From positions 1-35,099 of the forward strand of contig JACVIY010000010.1 of NCBI GenBank assembly GCA_015711755.1: DNA of 35,099 nucleotides, read 5' to 3'. Positions 16,960 to 25,814 of the stretch are shown here, piece after piece (position 1 is the stretch's first letter; every line of letters starts with the position of its first letter). A program made the position numbers and the translations under genes. Origin of the DNA: Candidatus Geothermincola secundus. GTDB lineage: Bacteria > Actinomycetota > Geothermincolia > Geothermincolales > Geothermincolaceae. The notes under the pieces were generated by a model. It saw only the letters and a list, made by a program, of their open reading frames with translations, made no database searches and was not told the origin of the DNA.

Positions 16960-19814
16960 GCGGCAAGTCGGATAAGGGTGACGGGATGATCGATCTGATA
17001 ATAGACGACCGCGAGTGTCGCGCTCCCCGCGGATCCACCATCCTGGAGGTCTGTCGGGCCCACGGCATAGACGTGCCCACGCTCTGCTACGATGAGAGGC
17101 TGGCGCCTTACGGGGGCTGCCGGCTTTGTCTGGTGGAGGTGGAGGGAGCCAGGGGACTGCTTCCCGCCTGCACCACCGAGGCGGAGGAAGGCATGGTGGT
17201 CAGGACCTCCACCGAGCAGGTGGAGAGCGCCCGCCGCACCTCCCTGGAGCTGCTGGTCTCCGACCATCCCATGGCCTGCACGGGTTGCAGCAAATCGGGC
17301 AACTGCGAGCTGCAACGGCTGGCCAAGCGTTACGGCATAGAGGAGAGCCGGTATAAGGGGGAGAAACACGAGTACCCGGTGCTCCGCGACAACCCCTTCA
17401 TCTTGCGCGATTACAACAAATGCATACTATGCGCGCGCTGCATCCGCATATGTCGGGAAGTCCAAGGGGTGGGCGTCTATGATTTCGTCAACCGCGGCTT
17501 TGCCGCCGTGCCCGGCACTCCCTACGATCGGCCCATGGTCGAGACGCCCTGCGAGTTCTGCGGACAGTGCATATCCACCTGTCCCACCGGCGCCCTCACC
17601 GCCCGTCCCTTCGAGGAGAGGGAGAGGGTCTGGAAAAGGGAGATGGCCCGCAGCGCTTGCGCCCACTTCGGGGTGAGCCTGGACGAGATGATGGAGGCTC
17701 TGGGGGTTGAGGGGTGGAAGGTTCGCACCACCTGCCCCTATTGCGGGTGCGGGTGCCAGCTGGACCTGAGCGTGTTGGACAACCGCGTGGTGGAGGTGTC
17801 CTCCCCGGTGATGGTGGGGCCGGGGCAGGGGAACCTGTGCATCAAAGGTCGTTTCGGCCAGGACTTCATAGCCAGCTCCGACCGGCTCACCACCCCGCTG
17901 ATACGCAGGGACGGCGAGTTCGTGGAGGCGAGTTGGGAGGAGGCCATAGAACACGTGACTACGCGCCTGCGCGAGATCAGGGATAGATCGGGGCCGGACG
18001 CGCTGGCGGTGCTGGCCTCCGCCCGCATAACCAACGAAGAGAACTACATGCTGCAGAAGTTCGCGCGGGCGGTGCTGGGCACCAGGAACATCGATCACTG
18101 CGCACGTCTCTGCCACGCTCCCAGCGTGGCCGGGCTGGCTCAGACTTTCGGATCGGGAGCCATGACCAATTCCATAGATGATCTGGAGGAGGCGGACGCG
18201 GTCCTCATCATCGGCTCCAATACCACCGAGACCCATCCCATCATCGCCCTGCGCCTGAAGAAGGCGGTGATGGAGCACGATTGCAAGATCATCGTGGCGG
18301 ACGCAAGGCGCATCCGCATGTGCTACTTCGCCGACAAGTGGTTGCGCCAAAGGCCCGGTACCGATGTGGCCCTGATCAACGGCATGATGAACGTCATCAT
18401 CGAAGAGGGGTTGTTCGACCGGGAATTCATAGAGAGCCGCACCGAGGGCTTCGAGGACCTGAAGAAAGCGGTGGCCGAGTACACCCCGGAGAGGGCCGCG
18501 GAGATAACCGGGGTTGACGCCGACCTCATACGCGAGGCGGCCCGCACCTTCGCCACCGCGGAGAGGGCGGCCATCGTCTATGCCATGGGGATCACCCAGC
18601 ACACCACAGGAACCGACAATGTGATAGCCCTTGCGGACCTGGCCATGCTCACAGGCAATATCGGACGGGAGGGAACGGGCGTCAATCCCCTGCGCGGCCA
18701 GAACAACGTGCAGGGGGCATGCGACATGGGGGCCCTGCCCAACGTCTTCAGCGGTTACCAGAGCGTCACCGATCCCGAGGCCTCCCGGAAGTTCGCGCGA
18801 GCATGGGGCGTGGAAAGCCTGCCCCAGCAGGTGGGCCTGACGGTGACCGAGATGATGGATGCTGCCCTGAGAGGCGAGGTCAAGGGCATGTATATCGTCG
18901 GGGAGAATCCGATGATGAGCGATCCCGACATCCGCCATGTGGAAGAGGCCCTTCGCTCCCTCGATCTGCTGGTCGTTCAGGACATCTTCATGACGGAGAC
19001 GGCCCGCCTGGCGGACGTGGTCCTTCCTGCGGCTTCCTATGCCGAGAAAGAAGGGACCTTCACCAACACCGATCGGCGCGTGCAGCGGGTGCGTAAGGCA
19101 GTGGAGCCGCCGGGAGACGCGCGCAGCGACCTCCGCATCATCGCCGATATCGCTGAAGCGCTGGGATACAGCATGCCGGCCCGGGAGGCGGAGGAGGTCT
19201 TCCGGGAGATGGCCTCACTGACCCCTTCGTATGCGGGGATAACCTACGAGCGCCTGGATGCCGGAGAGACCATCCACTGGCCCTGCCCCGAGGAGGGGCA
19301 TCCGGGGACGCCCATACTTCATAAAGAGAAGTTCACCCGCGGCAAGGGCGCCTTCATCCCCGTGGAATACAAGCCGCCGGCCGAGGAGCCGGATGATCGG
19401 TACCCCCTGGTCATGACCACCGGGCGCGTTCTCGAGCAATACCACACCGGGACCATGACTCGGAGGGTGCCCGGCATAAACGAGATAGACCCCGCCAACC
19501 GCGTCTGGATAAGCCGGGAGGATGCCGAGGCAATGGGCATATCGGACGGGGATCTGGTCAGGGTGTCCACGCGGCGGGGGGATATCGAGGCGGAAGCGAG
19601 GGTTACCCGCAAGATGCCCGGCGGTCTCATCTTCATCCCCTTCCACTACAGCGAGTCGCCGGCGAACAGGCTCACGGTGGGCAGGATCGACCCGGTTTCC
19701 AAGATACCCGAGTTCAAAGTGGCGGCGGCTGCGGTGAGCCTGGTGAGGAAGTCGGCAGGCGGCAACGGTTCGGGAAACGGGTCCGGGGAAGGCCGGCCGG
19801 GGGGAGGTGAATGA
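16956..19814 (+). CDS. fdhA: Formate dehydrogenase alpha subunit with NuoG-like N-terminal Fe-S domains
   Basis: 2Fe-2S (CYDERLAPYGGCRLCLVEV), H-cluster-type and 4Fe-4S motifs (CILCARCIRICREVQG; CEFCGQCISTCPTGAL), molybdopterin oxidoreductase CPYCGCGCQLDL, CARLCHAPSVAGL active-site region. ATG 16956 overlaps the mvhD stop (ATGA); the track start at 16476 is an upstream extension. Confidence 0.93.
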   Translation: MSGKSDKGDGMIDLIIDDRECRAPRGSTILEVCRAHGIDVPTLCYDERLAPYGGCRLCLVEVEGARGLLPACTTEAEEGMVVRTSTEQVESARRTSLELLVSDHPMACTGCSKSGNCELQRLAKRYGIEESRYKGEKHEYPVLRDNPFILRDYNKCILCARCIRICREVQGVGVYDFVNRGFAAVPGTPYDRPMVETPCEFCGQCISTCPTGALTARPFEERERVWKREMARSACAHFGVSLDEMMEALGVEGWKVRTTCPYCGCGCQLDLSVLDNRVVEVSSPVMVGPGQGNLCIKGRFGQDFIASSDRLTTPLIRRDGEFVEASWEEAIEHVTTRLREIRDRSGPDALAVLASARITNEENYMLQKFARAVLGTRNIDHCARLCHAPSVAGLAQTFGSGAMTNSIDDLEEADAVLIIGSNTTETHPIIALRLKKAVMEHDCKIIVADARRIRMCYFADKWLRQRPGTDVALINGMMNVIIEEGLFDREFIESRTEGFEDLKKAVAEYTPERAAEITGVDADLIREAARTFATAERAAIVYAMGITQHTTGTDNVIALADLAMLTGNIGREGTGVNPLRGQNNVQGACDMGALPNVFSGYQSVTDPEASRKFARAWGVESLPQQVGLTVTEMMDAALRGEVKGMYIVGENPMMSDPDIRHVEEALRSLDLLVVQDIFMTETARLADVVLPAASYAEKEGTFTNTDRRVQRVRKAVEPPGDARSDLRIIADIAEALGYSMPAREAEEVFREMASLTPSYAGITYERLDAGETIHWPCPEEGHPGTPILHKEKFTRGKGAFIPVEYKPPAEEPDDRYPLVMTTGRVLEQYHTGTMTRRVPGINEIDPANRVWISREDAEAMGISDGDLVRVSTRRGDIEAEARVTRKMPGGLIFIPFHYSESPANRLTVGRIDPVSKIPEFKVAAAAVSLVRKSAGGNGSGNGSGEGRPGGGE

Positions 19815-20616
19815 GCCGATGAAGGAGAAAGTCGCCGGAGCCATAAGGCAGGCTCTTGAGAGCGGCAGGGCAGGAGCGGTGCTTTTCTTGGCCGAGGAGG
19901 AGGGCAAGCTCATCCCCCGGCTGGTCCGCGATGCAGGCGACCCCGCTATAGAGAGGGCCTATGTGGGTGATAAGCGCTTCCCCGCATCCGCCTTCGCGGC
20001 CATCTCGCTGCCCGCGGTGGATGGGGTGCTGGCGGTGGTGGGGCGAGAGTGCGACCGCCGAATGATGAACGAACTGGCCAAGCTGAACCACCTGGACCTG
20101 GAGCGGGTGCTGCTGCTGGGGATACCCTGTTCGCAGGAGCTTGCCGATGCCTGCGGATGCGATCATCCCGTGCCACCGGAGCCGGTGGCCGAAGCGGAGG
20201 TAAGGCCGGCGGAGGCATTGGATGCCCCCTCCCGGAGCATGGATATACCCGAGCGGCTGGCATATTGGATGGATCACTTCAGCCGCTGCATAAGATGCTA
20301 TGGATGCCGCAATTCCTGCCCTCTGTGCGTTTGCAAGGATTGCGCCCTGGAGAGGGAGGAGTTGGCGGGAAAGGATTGCTTCCCTCCGGACATCCCCGTT
20401 TTCCACATAATCAGAGCCCTGGACATGGCCGACAGATGCATCGACTGCGGAATATGCGAACTGTCCTGCCCGGCGGACATACCCTTAAGAGAGCTCTACC
20501 GCGAGGTTCGGGGGCTGTTCAAGGAGCATTTCGGCTACGAACCTGGAATATCGGCGGAGGACAGAAGCCCTCTTTCCTTTCTGGGCGAGGCCGCGGATTT
20601 GGGCGCGCATGAATAA
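19807..20616 (+). CDS. 4Fe-4S ferredoxin-type subunit, last gene of hdr-fdh operon
   Basis: VVGRECDRRMMNELAKLNHLDLERVLLLGIPC; CIRCYGCRNSCPLCVCKDC and CIDCGICELSCP Fe-S motifs; overlaps fdhA end. GTG 19807 or ATG 19819 start. Confidence 0.85.
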   Translation: MNEPMKEKVAGAIRQALESGRAGAVLFLAEEEGKLIPRLVRDAGDPAIERAYVGDKRFPASAFAAISLPAVDGVLAVVGRECDRRMMNELAKLNHLDLERVLLLGIPCSQELADACGCDHPVPPEPVAEAEVRPAEALDAPSRSMDIPERLAYWMDHFSRCIRCYGCRNSCPLCVCKDCALEREELAGKDCFPPDIPVFHIIRALDMADRCIDCGICELSCPADIPLRELYREVRGLFKEHFGYEPGISAEDRSPLSFLGEAADLGAHE

Positions 20617-20666
20617 GCCCCGCAGGGGTCAACGGGTCTCAGTCGGGAATGTTCGATTACGCTCTC

Positions 20667-21857
20667 TCAGGGAGCGGGGAGGAACAACAGCTCAACGTCG
20701 CTGAAGAGAGCGCTGCCTCTGCCCTCGGCCACCAGATAGGCGAAGGCGGTTCGAGCGCATTCGGGGACGCGCATATCGACCGATAAAGGGCTCCAGCCGT
20801 TTCCGCCGGGGAGGGCCACGGGTCCCGAGCTCTCCATCCCTTCATCGGTGTAGAAAACCAGCACCAGGAAGGCCTGCCCTTCAAGGCCGCGCGCATCGGC
20901 CATGCCGCTCAGGGAGGCGATGCCGCCGACCCCTTCCAGGCCGCTCACCGACTGGTACAGGAAGATGCGGTTGTTTCCGTCGGCCGAAGAGGGCGGCCAC
21001 AGACGGACCGCCGGACTGCCGGCCGGGGAGGCCCCTTCCAACGCCCAGGTGGCCGCTGAATCGGGGGGGTCGAACATGAGGCTCCATCCTTGGAGACCCC
21101 GGCTGAAGTCCGGGTTTTCAAGGAGGTTCACCCCGGCGGGAGGCGGCGATGGGAGGTGTTCTCGAGCAACCGCGCTGACGGAGTCCAACCACACCTTGCC
21201 GGTGCCGAAGAGGCCCGCTTCCAGCACGAGCAGCTCCGTTCCCCGAGGTACGTACACCACTCCCCGCATCTCGCTCCAATCATTATCCCCCTTCAGCCCG
21301 CTCAGGTAGAGGCGTGCCAGTATGGTCCCTTCCCCCTCACCGACGGCCCGGAAGCCGGATAATCTGACGAAGGCGTTCCCCTTGAGCCCGGCGGTCTTAA
21401 CTTTGGCCCCTATCTCCAGGTCCATCCCTCGGGGAAAGGAGGTGATGGCTTGCTCCCAGACCAGGTCGGAGCCGCCTGAGGACGGAACGGCCTCGAGGGC
21501 GGCGCAGGCGTAACCTGCGGCGCTCATCCCTTGCTCCCACCAGGCTGATCTTCCCGGGCCCGTCCCTTTGGGGGTCCAGGCATATATATCCAGAAGGGAG
21601 CCCACCTCGAAGCTGTGATTGGTGATCAGGTTGACGCCGGTCAGCGGTTCGCCGCCACCCGTCTCGCCCTCTTCCTCATGGTGAGCGTGGCTTCCCTCGG
21701 CGGCATGATGCTCATCTTCCCCCTCAGCGTGGGCGTGTTCGTGCCCCTCGGCCGAGACCACCAGGTGGGTATGAAGATACCACTGGGAGATGACCGCGAC
21801 GGATAGGAAAACCGCCGTGAGGGCGATCCAGAGCGAAAGGCGTTCGAAGCGCTTCAT
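20667..21857 (-). CDS. Membrane-anchored/secreted protein with His-rich linker and jelly-roll-like repeats
   Basis: N-terminal TM (LWIALTAVFLSVAVISQWYL), His-rich HEHAHAEGEDEHHAAEGSHAHHEEE, two repeats starting GVNLITNHSFEVG and GVNLLENPDFSRGLQGW typical of carbohydrate-binding-like beta-sandwich modules. Confidence 0.8.
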   Translation of the reverse strand: MKRFERLSLWIALTAVFLSVAVISQWYLHTHLVVSAEGHEHAHAEGEDEHHAAEGSHAHHEEEGETGGGEPLTGVNLITNHSFEVGSLLDIYAWTPKGTGPGRSAWWEQGMSAAGYACAALEAVPSSGGSDLVWEQAITSFPRGMDLEIGAKVKTAGLKGNAFVRLSGFRAVGEGEGTILARLYLSGLKGDNDWSEMRGVVYVPRGTELLVLEAGLFGTGKVWLDSVSAVAREHLPSPPPAGVNLLENPDFSRGLQGWSLMFDPPDSAATWALEGASPAGSPAVRLWPPSSADGNNRIFLYQSVSGLEGVGGIASLSGMADARGLEGQAFLVLVFYTDEGMESSGPVALPGGNGWSPLSVDMRVPECARTAFAYLVAEGRGSALFSDVELLFLPAP

Positions 21858-21863
21858 GTAGAA

Positions 21864-21870
21864 TATAATA
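21864..21870. promoter_or_regulatory. Overlapping divergent -10 elements
   Basis: TATAATA on + (TATAAT 21864-21869) is TATTAT on - (21870-21865); the latter is 7 nt before the ATG at 21857. Confidence 0.4.
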
Positions 21871-21940
21871 CCGATTTGCGGGTACGGTTAAAAGCCGTGC
21901 GGGAGCGTTGCGGGATGACGATGCGAAAAGGAGAGCGGGC

Positions 21941-23155
21941 ATGGGAATCGAGAGGATCATGCCGGGACTGGCGGTCGGGGGCGAGTCGAAGATCGTGCTT
22001 TTGGTCCTGGACGGGCTGGGGGGGTTGCCCTGGCCGGACAGCGGCCTTACCGAGCTGGAGGCCGCATCCACTCCGAACCTGGACGCGCTGGCATCCCGGC
22101 ACACCTGTGGGCTCATTCATCCCGTATCCCCCGGCATAACCCCGGGCAGCGGACCCGGGCACCTCGCCCTCTTCGGCTACGACCCATTGAAGTACGAGAT
22201 AGGGCGGGGGATACTTTCAGCTCTGGGGCTGGGGCTGGAAGTTGGCCCGGGGGAGGTGGCCGCGAGGGTCAATTTCTGCACGGTCGAGGGCGGTTTGGTG
22301 GCCGACCGCCGAGCCGGGCGCATCCCCACGGAGGTCAACGCTGAGCTCTGCGCGCTTATCTCCGAGAGAGTCGAGGTGCCCGGATTGACCTTCACCCTGA
22401 AGCCGGAGAAGGAGCATCGAGCCGCCCTTATACTAAGGGGTGAGGGCCTTTCGGAGAACCTCACCGACAGCGATCCCGAGAGGACCGGCTTTCCTCCCCT
22501 GAGAGTGCTTCCGCGTGATCCCGGCGATGAGAGAGCGGTCCGCAGCGCCGAACTGGTCAATGCCTTCCTGGATGCGGTGGGCGAGACGCTGAAGGACCGA
22601 CGCCAGGCGAACATGATATTGCTTAGGGGGTTTTCCGGGCACCCCAGCATACCCACCATGGAGGAACGATACGGCCTGAGGGCGGCGGCCATAGCCACCT
22701 ATCCCATGTACAGGGGATTGGCCAGACTGGTGGGCATGCGGGTGCTTGAGACGGGGGACGCTTTCGAGGATCAGCTTGATACCCTGGAGGGAAGCTGGGA
22801 AGACTACGACTTCTTCTTTCTCCACTACAAGAAGACCGACAGCGCGGGGGAGGACGGCGATTACCGGAGGAAGGTCCGATGCATCGAGGAGGTTGATTCC
22901 TTTATGCCGCGAATAACGGCGCTGCGTCCCGAGGTGCTGGTGGTGACAGGTGACCATTCCACGCCGGCCCTGCTACGCGCCCATTCCTGGCACCCCTGCC
23001 CTCTTCTGCTGGCATCCGATCGCGAGATGCCCGACGAGGTGGACGCCTTCAGCGAAAGACGCTGCGCGAGAGGAGGGTTGGGGATCTTCTCGGCCGTCGA
23101 CCTAATGCCCCTGATGCTGGCCAACGCGGGACGCCTGGGTAAGTACGGAGCTTGA
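21941..23155 (+). CDS. apgM: 2,3-bisphosphoglycerate-independent phosphoglycerate mutase, archaeal type (ApgM)
   Basis: KIVLLVLDGLGGLPWP...TPNLDALASRHTCGLIHPVSPGITPGSGPGHLALFGYDP; metal site region VVTGDHSTPALLRAHSWHPCPLLL. Confidence 0.92.
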   Translation: MGIERIMPGLAVGGESKIVLLVLDGLGGLPWPDSGLTELEAASTPNLDALASRHTCGLIHPVSPGITPGSGPGHLALFGYDPLKYEIGRGILSALGLGLEVGPGEVAARVNFCTVEGGLVADRRAGRIPTEVNAELCALISERVEVPGLTFTLKPEKEHRAALILRGEGLSENLTDSDPERTGFPPLRVLPRDPGDERAVRSAELVNAFLDAVGETLKDRRQANMILLRGFSGHPSIPTMEERYGLRAAAIATYPMYRGLARLVGMRVLETGDAFEDQLDTLEGSWEDYDFFFLHYKKTDSAGEDGDYRRKVRCIEEVDSFMPRITALRPEVLVVTGDHSTPALLRAHSWHPCPLLLASDREMPDEVDAFSERRCARGGLGIFSAVDLMPLMLANAGRLGKYGA

Positions 23156-23215
23156 GCCTCCGAAAGGATGACTCTGAGCGGATCGAAAGTCGACACGCGG
23201 AGAAAGGCAGGGAAG

Positions 23216-24112
23216 ATGGATGAGGCGTTGATGATGGAAGCTCCCGAGCTGCCTTTTCCCCTTTACGCGCGGGGCAAGGTCAGGGAGATGTTCGATCTGG
23301 GCGAGGACCTTTTGATGGTGGCCACCGACCGGATCTCAGCCTTCGACGTGGTCCTGCGAAGCGGCATTCCCGGAAAGGGAGAGGTACTGAACCGCCTCTC
23401 ACTGTTCTGGTTCGAGAGGACCCGGAGGACTTTCCCCAATCATCTCTCGGGGAAAAAAGTGGGCGATTTTCTGGACGATCCCGAACTGGTCGCCTTGCTG
23501 GAACCCCGCAGCATGGTGGTGCGCAAGGCCGAGCCCCTTCGCTTCGAGGCCATAGTGCGGGGTTACCTTGCCGGCTCGGCCTGGGCCGAGTATCGGGAAA
23601 GGGGTACGGTGGGGGGGATTCCCTTGCCCCCGGGCCTGCGGGAGTCCGAGAAGCTGCCCGAGCCGCTGTTCACCCCGACCACCAAGGGGGAAGAGGGAGA
23701 GCACGACCTGGCCATGACCCATGAGCAGCTGCGGGAGCAGGTGGGAGAGGATCTGGCGGAACGAGCGCGGGAGGCCTGCCTGCAGATATATTTGGATGCG
23801 CGGGAGTACGCCGCAGAGAGGGGCATCATCATCGCCGACACCAAGATGGAGTTCGGGCTCCTGGATGGGGATCTGGTGCTGGTAGACGAATTGCTCACCC
23901 CCGATTCCTCCCGCTTCTGGCCGTCTGCGGGCTACTCCCCCGGCTCGCCTCAGCCCAGCCTGGACAAGCAGTTCGTGCGAGACTGGTTGCGGGGATCCGG
24001 ATGGAAGGAGGGGGACGGCCCTCCTTCGCTGCCACAGGACGTGGTCACCAGAACCAAGGAAATATATAGGGATATCTACCGCAGGCTCACCGGCGCGAAC
24101 CTGGACGGTTAA
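23216..24112 (+). CDS. purC: Phosphoribosylaminoimidazole-succinocarboxamide synthase
   Basis: YARGKVREMFDLGEDLLMVATDRISAFDVVLRSGIPGKGEVLNRLSLFWFERT...GYLAGSAWAEYRERGTVGG...LVDELLTPDSSRFWP...SLDKQFVRDWL. Confidence 0.96.
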   Translation: MDEALMMEAPELPFPLYARGKVREMFDLGEDLLMVATDRISAFDVVLRSGIPGKGEVLNRLSLFWFERTRRTFPNHLSGKKVGDFLDDPELVALLEPRSMVVRKAEPLRFEAIVRGYLAGSAWAEYRERGTVGGIPLPPGLRESEKLPEPLFTPTTKGEEGEHDLAMTHEQLREQVGEDLAERAREACLQIYLDAREYAAERGIIIADTKMEFGLLDGDLVLVDELLTPDSSRFWPSAGYSPGSPQPSLDKQFVRDWLRGSGWKEGDGPPSLPQDVVTRTKEIYRDIYRRLTGANLDG

Positions 24113-24194
24113 AACCCCGGCCGCACAAAAGGGACTTCACCGCAGGGATGCCGGCCCGCGCGGCGCGATCGGCCTTAGAGGCCATAACCCCGGA

Positions 24195-24962
24195 TCAGGA
24201 GAGATCGCGACCTCCGTCGACCAGATAGACCTGCCCGGTTACGAAGGAAGAAGCTTCGGAGGCGAGGAAGATGACGATGCCCACTATCTCCTCGGGCTCG
24301 GCGATGCGGTGCATGGGTATGGAGGACACCGCCGCCTGCAGGATGGCCTCATTTCCCCAGAGGGCCTGACTGAAATGGGTCTTCACCAGCCCGGGGGCTA
24401 CGCAGTTGACCCTCACCCCCTTGTCTCCCCATTCCATGGCGAAGACCTTGGTTATCATGTTGACCGCCGCCTTGGAAACGGAGTAAATGCCCAGGAGGGG
24501 GGTCGGCTTGAAGCCGGCCTCGCTGGAGATGTTGATGATGGAGCCGCCTCCCTGTTCCACCATGATCTTGCCCACCTGCTGGGTCAGATAAAAAAGACCC
24601 CGCGCGTTTACCTCGAAGATCTTGTCCCAATAGGACATGGCTGCATCGGCGGTGAGCCCGAAATAGGGGTTGGTGGCGGCGTTGTTCACCAGGATGTCTA
24701 TCTTTCCCCATGCATCCAGAGCGGTCCTTATGAGGTTATCGATGGCCTCCAAGTTCCCGACGTGGGCGGCCACGGCCAGGGCCTCCCCCCCCGCCGATTC
24801 GATCTCCGCTTTGACCTGATCGAGCACCTCCTGCTTGCGGCTGGCCAGCACGACTTTAGCTCCGAACTCCGACAGCCCCTTGGCGATGGCCTCTCCGATC
24901 CCGCGGCTGGCCCCGGTGACCACGGCCACTTTGCCGGTTAAATCGAATCTTTCCTTGATCAT
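24195..24962 (-). CDS. SDR family oxidoreductase
   Basis: VVTGASRGIGEAIA, VNNAATNPYFG, YSVSKAAVNMITK, C-terminal ASSFVTGQVYLVDGG; SD GGGAGGAGAG. Confidence 0.95.
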   Translation of the reverse strand: MIKERFDLTGKVAVVTGASRGIGEAIAKGLSEFGAKVVLASRKQEVLDQVKAEIESAGGEALAVAAHVGNLEAIDNLIRTALDAWGKIDILVNNAATNPYFGLTADAAMSYWDKIFEVNARGLFYLTQQVGKIMVEQGGGSIINISSEAGFKPTPLLGIYSVSKAAVNMITKVFAMEWGDKGVRVNCVAPGLVKTHFSQALWGNEAILQAAVSSIPMHRIAEPEEIVGIVIFLASEASSFVTGQVYLVDGGRDLS

Positions 24963-25106
24963 CTCTCCTCCCGTTGGGTCTCTAACCGCCCCTGCCTTAC
25001 GATGACAAGTTCATCGGCACCGTCATTGGGCGATGTTCGCATAATTTGCTCCGTTACAGCCTAATCCCTTTTTCCGGATACCCAAGACATGAAACGCTGC
25101 GCGCGC

Positions 25107-25655
25107 TCACAGGGCTTCGCCCAATATCTCCGCGGCCTTTTCCTTATATATGTTGAAGTCGCTTTCCCCAAAGGTGCAGAAGATGACCTTCTGGATGGAC
25201 GGCTCTTTCTCCAGGAAATCCCTGACTGTGCTCAAGGCGACGGGAGCCGCCAGCTCGATGGGATAACCGTAAACGCCGGTGGAGATGGAGGGGAAGGCCA
25301 CCGTGCGCAGGCCATGCTTAACCGCGAGGGCCAAACTGTTGCGGTAGCAGTTGGCCAGCAGCTCGGGCTCACCCCGGCTGCCCCCGCCCCAGACCGGGCC
25401 AACCGTGTGGATAACGTGAGCGGCGGGAAGTCGATATCCGCCGCTGATCTTGGCCTCACCCGTCTCGCATCCGCCAAGCGTCCTGGTCTCCTCCAGGAGC
25501 TGTGGTCCTGCCGCGCGGTGAATGGCGCCGTCGACCCCTCCTCCGCCCAGCAGGCTCTTGTTCGCAGCGTTCACTATGGCGTCCACCGCGAGCTTGGTGA
25601 TGTCGCCCTCGATTATCTCCACCCTTCCGCCAAGATATAAAGGCATGTCATACAC
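25107..25655 (-). CDS. Macro domain protein (ADP-ribose-binding/O-acetyl-ADP-ribose deacetylase-like)
   Basis: [39 protein letters not shown]...[12 protein letters not shown]...[13 protein letters not shown]. Confidence 0.95.
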   Translation of the reverse strand: MYDMPLYLGGRVEIIEGDITKLAVDAIVNAANKSLLGGGGVDGAIHRAAGPQLLEETRTLGGCETGEAKISGGYRLPAAHVIHTVGPVWGGGSRGEPELLANCYRNSLALAVKHGLRTVAFPSISTGVYGYPIELAAPVALSTVRDFLEKEPSIQKVIFCTFGESDFNIYKEKAAEILGEAL

Positions 25656-25802
25656 CTCCTTCGATGCTTCACGCGGCTATTATATCAACCTCGGTCTAAG
25701 CATCGGCAATGGAGAGACCCCGGTGCAGCGGCCCTCAAGCGGCCGTCATCTAGGACGGCGTCCCTGGAGGCGGCCTCCGTCGGAGGCGGAGGAAGCCTGT
25801 TG

Positions 25803-25808
25803 TATAAT
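25803..25808 (+). promoter_or_regulatory. Putative -10 element (TATAAT) 6 nt upstream of ATG
   Basis: TATAAT-cttcgc-ATG(25815). Confidence 0.5.
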
Positions 25809-25814
25809 CTTCGC

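Noticed and set aside
17427-18938. 503-aa minus-strand ORF antisense to fdhA
   Set aside because: Shadow ORF of a well-supported fdhA.
25766-25790. Intrinsic terminator at GCCTCCGTCGGAGGC
   Set aside because: No U-tract follows and a 1-nt loop is sterically poor; a DNA operator is the better reading.
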